A program made the position numbers and the translations under genes. A DNA stretch of 64,000 bases from Cyanobium sp. M30B3 (lineage in GTDB: Bacteria > Cyanobacteriota > Cyanobacteriia > PCC-6307 > Cyanobiaceae), in contig CP073761.1 in NCBI GenBank assembly GCA_018399015.1, positions 1,240,001 through 1,304,000 on the forward strand. The letters are read 5' to 3'. Below the pieces are notes generated by a model. The model made no database searches, was not told the origin of the DNA, and saw only the letters and a program-made list of their open reading frames with translations. Shown one piece after another: positions 58,061 to 64,000 of the stretch. Position 1 is the first letter of the stretch, and the number at the start of each line of letters is the position of its first letter.

Positions 58061-59329
58061 TCAGCCGTTGGCCTGGGCGGCCTGGGCCTGCTGCCATGCG
58101 GCATTGAAACTGTCGAGCTGGGCCTCGATCGTGTAGGGCTGGCCGATCGCATCAGCCACGGCCTCGGTGGTCTTGAGGCCGTTGCCGGTGATGTAGGCGA
58201 CGGTGCGCTCCTCGGGGTTGATCCTGCCCTGTTCCACCAGCTTCTTCAGCACCGCAATCGTGGTGCCGCCGGCGGTTTCGGTGAACACGCCCTCGGTTTC
58301 GGCCAGCAGCTTGATGCCGTCAATGATCTCGGCGTCGCTCACCGCAGCGATGCTGCCCTTGGTGGCGTTGGCGATGTCGATGGCGTAGGGACCGTCGGCC
58401 GGGTTGCCGATGGCGATCGACTTGGCGATCGTGTTGGGCTTCACCGGGGTGATGAAGTCGCGGCCCTCGGCGAAGGCCTGGGCGATCGGGCTGCAGCCCT
58501 CGGCCTGGGCGCCGCTGAAGCGCACGGGTTTCTCGTCGACCAGGCCGCACTTGATGAACTCATCGAAGCCCTTGCGGATCTTGGTGAACAGGGAGCCGGA
58601 GGCCAGCGGCGCCACGATGTGGTCGGGCAGCTCCCAGCCCAGCTGCTCGATCACCTCGTAGCCGAGGGTCTTGGAGCCCTCGGAGTAATAGGGGCGCAGG
58701 TTGATGTTCACGAAGCCCCAGCCGTAGGTGTTGGCCACCTCCGAGCAGAGGCGATTCACCTGGTCGTAGTTGCCCTTCACCGCCATCAGGGTGGGGTTGT
58801 AGATGAGGGTGCCGAGCACCTTGCCCAGCTCCAGGTCGCTGGGGATGAACACGCAGCACTCCAGGCCGGCGTGGGCGGCGATGGCGGCGGTGGAGTTGGC
58901 CAGGTTGCCGGTGGAGGCGCAGCTCACCGTGGTGAAGCCCAGCTCCCGGGCCCGGGTGAGGGCTACCGACACCACCCGGTCCTTAAACGAGAGCGTCGGC
59001 ATGTTGACGCCGTCGTTCTTGATGTAGAGGCTCCTGAGCCCCAGTCGCCTGGCCAGGTTGTTGGCCTTGAGCAGGGGCGTGAAGCCGGTGCCCACGTCGA
59101 TCGGGTCGCCCTCGATCGGCAGAAACTCGCGGTAGCGCCAGATCGAGGCGGGACCGGCCTCGATCGTGGCGCGGCTCACCCGGCTCCTGATCGCCTCGTA
59201 GTCGTACACCACCTCCAGGGGACCGAAGCAGACGTCTTCGCAGACGTGACGGGCGCCGGCTTCGTAGGCGTGGCCGCATTCCTTGCAGCGAAGCCCCGAG
59301 AAGGTGGCGCGGGAGAGGGTGGCTGTCAC
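58061..59329 (-). CDS. thrC: Threonine synthase
   Basis: ThrC converts O-phosphohomoserine to threonine with PLP. The 422-residue protein has an N-terminal segment with CKECGHAYEAGARHVCED (four Cys/His), the PLP lysine in NMPTLSFKDRVVSVALTRAR, SCASTGNLANSTAAIAAHAG and the C-terminal EGVFTETAGGTTIAVLKKL. The start is GTG at 59329, before TATLSRATFSGL; the TTG three codons earlier is possible. The ThiS-like gene follows. Confidence 0.93.
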   Translation of the reverse strand: MTATLSRATFSGLRCKECGHAYEAGARHVCEDVCFGPLEVVYDYEAIRSRVSRATIEAGPASIWRYREFLPIEGDPIDVGTGFTPLLKANNLARRLGLRSLYIKNDGVNMPTLSFKDRVVSVALTRARELGFTTVSCASTGNLANSTAAIAAHAGLECCVFIPSDLELGKVLGTLIYNPTLMAVKGNYDQVNRLCSEVANTYGWGFVNINLRPYYSEGSKTLGYEVIEQLGWELPDHIVAPLASGSLFTKIRKGFDEFIKCGLVDEKPVRFSGAQAEGCSPIAQAFAEGRDFITPVKPNTIAKSIAIGNPADGPYAIDIANATKGSIAAVSDAEIIDGIKLLAETEGVFTETAGGTTIAVLKKLVEQGRINPEERTVAYITGNGLKTTEAVADAIGQPYTIEAQLDSFNAAWQQAQAAQANG

Positions 59330-59488
59330 GGCCCCAACCAAGGTGAGACGGCAGGCTAACAGCGCCAAAAGGATGGTCGGATAAATCCCGATTCCCGGAG
59401 TCGGGATTGCTTGCGATTGCTGTGGTGCTGTCCTCGCCGGCGCTCTGCCTAGCCTCCAGGGCAGGACCCTGCCTGCTGTTGCCCGCCG

Positions 59489-62317
59489 ATGCGCCGCTTG
59501 CCGGTTCTGCCCCTCGCCCTGACCGCCCTTGTGCTCCCCCTGGGGGCGCTGCTTCTGGCCCGTCTCTGGGTGGAGTGGCAGTGGTTCCAGCAGTTCGACT
59601 GGGGCCTGGTGCTGCTGCGACGCCTGGGGCTGCAGCTGCTGCTGGCCGTGGCTGGGGTGTTGATCGGGCTGCTGCTGCAGCGCTGGCTCGGCTGGTTCTG
59701 GCAGCGCGCTGCCAGAACCAGCACCCCTGCCGGGCGGTTGGCCCTCGAACCCCTGCCCTACGCCGCCACGCTGGCGCTGGTGCTGCTGGCCCAGCTCCTG
59801 CCCTTGATTCTCGTGCTGCGGCTGGCCCAGCGGCTGGTGAGCAATCCCTTCGACCTCCGTCGGCTCTATGGCCTGGCCCTGTTGGCTGACTGGAACGCAG
59901 CCGGCTGGCTGGCGCTCGTGCCGCTGCTGCTGGGGCTTGGGGTGGTGCTGCTCTGGCGGCCCCAGGCGGGTGCCCGCCTGCTGGCGGGCCTGGGGGCCGC
60001 CGCCGCTGCCCTGGCCCTGGCCAGGGGGTGGGGGCTTTGGTCGCTGGCGCTGCTCACCCCGGATTCGGGGGTCCGCGAGCCCCTGCTCGCGGCGGATGTG
60101 AGCTTCGCCATGGCGCGTTTTCCCGCCCTGGCGGTGCTGCTCACTCTGGGGCTGGCCCTGCTGCTGCTGCACACGGCCGCCGCCCTGTGGGGCCAGCTGG
60201 CCCGGCCTCCCCAGCTCAGTGACGGCCGCTTTGCCGGCTTCCGCGACAGCCAGCTGCGGGCGTTGCGTCTGCCCCTTGCCCTGGCTGCGCTGGGCAGCGG
60301 CGCGGCCTTCTGGCTGGCCCGCCACCAGTTGCTGTTGAGCACTGCCGGCAGCGTGCCCGGGGCGGGCTGGGCGGATGTGCACCTGGCCCTGCCCCTGCGA
60401 ACGGCTGCCGCCCTGCTGGCCTGGATCACCGCCGTTGGGCTGCTGCTGCCCCTGCCGCGGCCTGGCTGGCGGGGACCCGCCGCTGTGCTGGGGGGTGGCC
60501 TGATGCTGGTGATGCCCCTGCTGGAGGCCCTGCTGTTGCCTCTGGTGCAGATGCTGGTGGTCACTCCCCGGGAGCTGGAGCGGGAGGCTCCCTATCTGAA
60601 GCGCTCGATCGAGGCCACCCGCGCGGCCTTCCAGCTGGATCGCATCAACACCCGCAACGTCAATCCCAACCCGCGGCTCACCCGGGAGGACCTGGCCCGC
60701 AGCCAGGCCACGATCCGCAACATCCGCCTCTGGGACTCCCAGCCGCTGCTGGCCACCAATCGCCAGTTGCAGCAGCTGCGGGTGTTTTACCGCTTCTCCG
60801 AGCCCACGGTGGATCGCTATGCGATCGGCCGCAACGCGGCGGCCCAGCAGCAGGTGATCGTCACCGCCCGGGAGATCGACAGCTCGGGGCTGCAGCCCTC
60901 AGCGCGCACCTGGCTCAATCGCCATCTCGTGTTCACCCATGGCCAGGGGTTCACGGTGTCGCCGGTGAACACCAGTGGCCCCGATGGCCTGCCCGAGTAC
61001 TTCATCAGTGATCTGGGCTCCAACAGCCGCATCAGCGGCAGCGCCCAGCTGGGCATCACCGAGGCGGAGGTGGCGGCCGCCATCCCCATCGGCCGGCCCA
61101 GCCTCTACTTCGGCACCCTGCCCCTGCCCTATGCCCTCGCCCCCACCCGGGTGCGGGAGTTCAACTATCCGGAAGGGGACGCGAATTTCTACACCCACTA
61201 CACCGGTAGAGCCGGGGTGCCCCTGGGCCATCCCCTTGCCCGGTTGGCTGCCGGTCTCTACCTCGGCGAACCCCGGCTGTTGGTGGCCGGAGCCCTCAAC
61301 GCCGACACCCGGCTGCTGCTGCGGCGGGAGGTGCGCGACCGGGTGGCCCGGCTGGTGCCCTTCGTGCGCTTCGAGGCCGAGCCCTACCTGGTGTCGGTGA
61401 GGCTGGACCGGCAGAGCGGTCCCTTCCAGCCAGGGCAATACCAGTTCTGGATCGTGGACGGCTTCACGGTGAGCCGCAGTTATCCCTACAGCGCGCCGGT
61501 GCCGGGCCGGCCCGACCTGCGCTACCTGCGCAACTCGGTGAAGGCGGTGGTGGATGCCTACGAGGGGCGGGTGGCCCTCTTCCTGGCCGAGCCCGACGAT
61601 CCCCTGATCGCGGGCTGGCAGCGCTTGTTTCCCGAGCTGTTCGAGCCGATCAGCGCCATGCCCGAGGCACTGCTGAATCACATCCGCTATCCCATTCCCC
61701 AGTTCGAGCTGCAGACCAGCCAGCTACTCCGCTACCACGTGACCGACCCGGCGATCTTCTACAGCGGTGACGACGTGTGGCAGATCCCCAAGGAGATTTA
61801 CGGATCCGAACTGGTGCCGATGCAGCCCTATCACATCAGCGCCCAACTGGCCCCCAACCTGCCGCCGGAGTTCCTGCTGCTGCAACCGCTCACGCCCCTG
61901 GCCCGGCCCAACCTGGTGGCCTGGCTGGCGGCCCGCAGCGACGCCCCCCATTACGGCCAACTGGAGCTGTTGCGCTTCCCGAGCCAGACGCCGATCCTCG
62001 GGCCGGAACAGATCACGGCCCTGATCAACCAGAACCCCCGCATCAGCCAGCAGTTCGGCCTCTGGAGCCGCTCCGGCTCGGAGGTGATCCAGGGCAATCT
62101 GCTGGTGTTGCCGGTGGGGGATGCCCTGCTCTATGTGGAACCCGTCTACCTCAAGGCGCGCAAGGGGGGGCTGCCCACGCTCACCCGGGTGGTGGTGAGT
62201 GACGGCACGCGCATTGCCATGGAAGCCAGCCTCAACGAGGCGATTGAAGCCCTGCTGGATCCCCGGCGCTCAGAGGTGGCCAGCGACATCCCCGGCCAGC
62301 TGCAGCTGGATCCCTAG
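59489..62317 (+). CDS. UPF0182 family membrane protein
   Basis: The 942-residue protein has seven hydrophobic helices in the first 350 residues (from PLALTALVLPLGALLLARLW onward) and a large soluble part on the outside. EREAPYLKRSIEATRAAF, DRINTRNVNPNPRLTR and RVREFNYPEGDANFYTHYTG are hallmark UPF0182/COG1615 segments. Function is unknown. It is divergent from thrC (159 bp gap). Confidence 0.9.
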   Translation: MRRLPVLPLALTALVLPLGALLLARLWVEWQWFQQFDWGLVLLRRLGLQLLLAVAGVLIGLLLQRWLGWFWQRAARTSTPAGRLALEPLPYAATLALVLLAQLLPLILVLRLAQRLVSNPFDLRRLYGLALLADWNAAGWLALVPLLLGLGVVLLWRPQAGARLLAGLGAAAAALALARGWGLWSLALLTPDSGVREPLLAADVSFAMARFPALAVLLTLGLALLLLHTAAALWGQLARPPQLSDGRFAGFRDSQLRALRLPLALAALGSGAAFWLARHQLLLSTAGSVPGAGWADVHLALPLRTAAALLAWITAVGLLLPLPRPGWRGPAAVLGGGLMLVMPLLEALLLPLVQMLVVTPRELEREAPYLKRSIEATRAAFQLDRINTRNVNPNPRLTREDLARSQATIRNIRLWDSQPLLATNRQLQQLRVFYRFSEPTVDRYAIGRNAAAQQQVIVTAREIDSSGLQPSARTWLNRHLVFTHGQGFTVSPVNTSGPDGLPEYFISDLGSNSRISGSAQLGITEAEVAAAIPIGRPSLYFGTLPLPYALAPTRVREFNYPEGDANFYTHYTGRAGVPLGHPLARLAAGLYLGEPRLLVAGALNADTRLLLRREVRDRVARLVPFVRFEAEPYLVSVRLDRQSGPFQPGQYQFWIVDGFTVSRSYPYSAPVPGRPDLRYLRNSVKAVVDAYEGRVALFLAEPDDPLIAGWQRLFPELFEPISAMPEALLNHIRYPIPQFELQTSQLLRYHVTDPAIFYSGDDVWQIPKEIYGSELVPMQPYHISAQLAPNLPPEFLLLQPLTPLARPNLVAWLAARSDAPHYGQLELLRFPSQTPILGPEQITALINQNPRISQQFGLWSRSGSEVIQGNLLVLPVGDALLYVEPVYLKARKGGLPTLTRVVVSDGTRIAMEASLNEAIEALLDPRRSEVASDIPGQLQLDP

Positions 62318-62323
62318 AACCGC

Positions 62324-62400
62324 CGGTCGATTCAGCAGAACCGCCGGTTGGTTCAGCACTCGATTCAGCACTCATGGATCACTGAAACATGGATCAGTGA
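62324..62400 (+). repeat. Short direct and inverted repeats between UPF0182 and fba
   Basis: A unit of about 20 bp (AGAACCGCCGGT.G.TTCAGC) occurs twice in tandem, followed by two copies of CATGGATCA. TCACTG and CAGTGA flank the second copy as an inverted repeat. No gene is seen in the 132 bp between the two genes. Confidence 0.65.
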
Positions 62401-62424
62401 AAAAGGGGGCCCGATGGGGCCCCC
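62400..62424 (-). terminator. Intrinsic terminator of fba
   Basis: On the minus strand GGGGGCCC and GGGCCCCC form a perfect 8-bp stem with a 4-base loop, followed at once by TTTTT. It starts 26 bp after the fba stop codon. Confidence 0.92.
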
Positions 62425-62449
62425 GGTGCCAGGCGTTTGATCCGATGGA

Positions 62450-63523
62450 TCAGGCAGCCACGGCGGTCTTGGGGTCGAGTTCGCCCTTGGCGTACAGACC
62501 GGCGTAGTAGTTGATGTCGCGCTGCTTGATCTTGCTGGCGTTGCCGGCGCACCAGAACTGCTGGTAACGATCCAGGCACACCTGCTTCATGTAGGCCCGG
62601 GCGGGCTTGTTGAAGTGGCGGGGATCGAAGTTGGCGGGATCCTTGGCGGCGGCTTCGCGCACGGCGGCGGTGAAGGCCAGGCGGTTGTCGGTGTCGATGT
62701 TCACCTTGCGCACGCCGTTGCGGATGCCCTCCTGGATTTCTTCCACGGGCACGCCGTAGGTCTCGGGGATGGCACCGCCGTACTTGTTGATCATGTCCAG
62801 CCACTCCTGGGGCACCGAGGAGGAGCCGTGCATCACCAGGTGGGTGTTGGGGATGGCTTTGTGGATCTCGGCGATGCGGCTGATGGCCAGCACTTCACCG
62901 GTGGGCTTGCGGGTGAACTTGTAGGCGCCGTGGCTGGTGCCGATGGCGATCGCCAGGGCGTCCACCTTGGTCTTGGCCACGAAGTCGGCGGCCTCGGCGG
63001 GGTCGGTGAGCAGCTGGCTGTGGTCGAGCTTGCCCTCGAAGCCGTGGCCGTCCTCGGCCTCACCCATGCCGGTCTCCAGGGAGCCCAGGCAGCCCAGTTC
63101 GCCCTCCACGCTCACGCCGATGGCGTGGGCCACATCCACCACTTCCTTGGTGACAGCCACGTTGTACTCGTAGCTGGCGGGGCTCTTGGCGTCGGCCATC
63201 AGGGAGCCGTCCATCATCACCGAGGTGAAGCCGTTGGCGGCGGCGCCGAAGCAGGTGGCGGGGCTGTTGCCGTGGTCCTGGTGCATCACCACCGGGATGT
63301 CCGGATAGGTTTCCACGGCGGCCAGGATCAGGTGGCGCAGGAAGTTCTCACCGGCGTACTGGCGGGCGCCGCGGGAGGCCTGCAGGATCACCGGAGAATC
63401 GGTCTCGTAGGCCGCCTCCATGATCGATTGCACCTGCTCCAGATTGTTCACGTTGAAGGCAGGGATGCCATAGCCGTTCTCTGCGGCATGGTCGAGCAGC
63501 AGCCGGAGGGGAACGAGCGCCAT
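62450..63523 (-). CDS. fba: Fructose-bisphosphate aldolase, class II
   Basis: The zinc enzyme joins or splits fructose-1,6-bisphosphate and sedoheptulose-1,7-bisphosphate in the Calvin cycle and glycolysis. The 357-residue protein has [10 protein letters not shown] with the catalytic Asp and a zinc His, [31 protein letters not shown], and later [22 protein letters not shown] and [12 protein letters not shown] with the phosphate-binding residues. It matches CbbA-type class II aldolases. Confidence 0.95.
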   Translation of the reverse strand: MALVPLRLLLDHAAENGYGIPAFNVNNLEQVQSIMEAAYETDSPVILQASRGARQYAGENFLRHLILAAVETYPDIPVVMHQDHGNSPATCFGAAANGFTSVMMDGSLMADAKSPASYEYNVAVTKEVVDVAHAIGVSVEGELGCLGSLETGMGEAEDGHGFEGKLDHSQLLTDPAEAADFVAKTKVDALAIAIGTSHGAYKFTRKPTGEVLAISRIAEIHKAIPNTHLVMHGSSSVPQEWLDMINKYGGAIPETYGVPVEEIQEGIRNGVRKVNIDTDNRLAFTAAVREAAAKDPANFDPRHFNKPARAYMKQVCLDRYQQFWCAGNASKIKQRDINYYAGLYAKGELDPKTAVAA

Positions 63524-63632
63524 GGGTAAGAACCTCTCTGTTCAGAAGGTTGGACTGGCGGCGAGTCTAGGTGATGCCCTCCGGATCTCAGGCAGGCCAG
63601 CGGGGCCGGCCGGCGATTAAAAATCCCGCGGT

Positions 63633-63663
63633 AAAACCCCGCGGCAGAGGGCCTGCCGCGGGG
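63633..63663 (-). terminator. Intrinsic terminator of the 37-residue gene
   Basis: A perfect 11-bp inverted repeat (CCCCGCGGCAG at 63637-63647 and CTGCCGCGGGG at 63653-63663) is followed on the minus strand by TTTTA and, 12 bases later, TTTTT. It lies 62 bp after the small gene's stop and upstream of fba, so it would isolate fba from read-through. Confidence 0.8.
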
Positions 63664-63724
63664 CGCACTGCATCGGCACAGATCACCTGGCCGGATCCGT
63701 TCGTGGCCTGGGCCGGGGATGGCC

Positions 63725-63838
63725 TCAGTCGATCAGCCGCTGCTTGCGCAGCGATTGAACGGTGTAGCCGTTCTGCTTGGCGGCACGGCGGGCCTGTTCG
63801 GCCTGGCGGGCCAGCTGTCTGGCGGTGGTGGTGGACAT
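63725..63838 (-). CDS. Possible 37-residue basic protein
   Basis: The frame encodes MSTTTARQLARQAEQARRAA, then KQNGYTVQSLRKQRLID. It is basic and helical, with no family recognised. A strong terminator sits 62 bp downstream in the same direction, which supports a transcribed unit. An in-frame upstream start would add 25 residues of unlikely composition. The stretch from 63839 to the right edge (162 bp) may hold its promoter; I see no gene there. Confidence 0.45.
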   Translation of the reverse strand: MSTTTARQLARQAEQARRAAKQNGYTVQSLRKQRLID

Positions 63839-64000
63839 GGAAGGGCCTCCGAGGATGACCCGGCCGGCTGGCGCGGGTGGGTGGATGGCGCGTTGCTTCG
63901 GGTTGGCCGGCACGATCCGCCAGCTCCTACTTCCGCCACGCGGGCCGCAGCCCCGTGGTCAACGGGAGTAAACCGTAGCGGTTGCTACCAATAAAAGTGG

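Overview
The window reads as part of a high-GC cyanobacterial chromosome, most likely the picocyanobacterial Cyanobium/Synechococcus (alpha-cyanobacteria) group. The evidence is genes for oxygenic photosynthesis and chlorophyll synthesis (psb30/ycf12, acsF), cyanobacteria-specific families (CPP1-like, DUF3531, DUF2996, Ycf20/DUF565, a VTE6-like DUF92 protein), a monomeric B12-dependent class II ribonucleotide reductase, and many HIP1 octamers (GCGATCGC). No tRNA, rRNA, CRISPR array, insertion sequence or prophage was recognised.

Left edge (1-3467): this AT-richer stretch is the accessory part of the window. I read it as a run of integron gene cassettes without a visible integrase. Three attC-like sites (189-247, 1597-1686, 2383-2468), all in minus orientation, separate four cassettes. 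They carry a 5'(3')-deoxyribonucleotidase-like gene (cut by the window edge), an AAA-type ATPase, a membrane protein encoded against the array direction, and an AbiTii-domain protein of likely anti-phage role. The strongest support is that the inverse core (R'') of each attC is complementary to the first bases of its own cassette, as expected for units that once circularised.

Right of that boundary lies dense housekeeping sequence. 3.6-11.2 kb: nrdJ, a methyltransferase, prfC, a CPP1-like protein, an ABC ATPase and hslO. 11.3-19.7 kb: DUF3531, rsmE, a DUF92 protein, a group 3-like sigma factor, an SGNH hydrolase, mnmH, and a phosphonate/phosphate-type ABC transporter (phnD-phnC-phnE) with two small proteins inside the operon. 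20.9-30.3 kb: an aspartate aminotransferase, a family 4 uracil-DNA glycosylase, ispG, a carboxyl-terminal processing protease, an HpsJ-like membrane protein and mfd. 30.3-39.3 kb: a zinc-ribbon/HExxH membrane protein, a PAS protein coupled to a PAS-GGDEF-EAL protein, TerC, several cyanobacterial unknowns, a DEAD-box helicase and fmt. 39.3-49.1 kb: tldE-tldD, acsF, DUF2996, ubiX, a degenerate RNB-domain protein, two half-size GDT1-type manganese transporters, a YkgJ protein and psb30. 49.1-64 kb: a CLC channel, recJ, a HAD phosphatase, Ycf20, a glycerate-kinase-like gene, rpmF, an FtsH-like protease, a bicupin, a ThiS/MoaD-like carrier, thrC, a UPF0182 protein and fba.

The gene layout is compact: many GTGA/ATGA start-stop overlaps within operons and many convergent pairs overlapping by 4-71 bp. 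Four otherwise good genes (rsmE, mnmH, a DUF6464-like gene and the glycerate-kinase-like gene) are each broken by a one-base change in a run of G. This shared signature suggests sequence error more than real gene decay, but only the reads can settle it.
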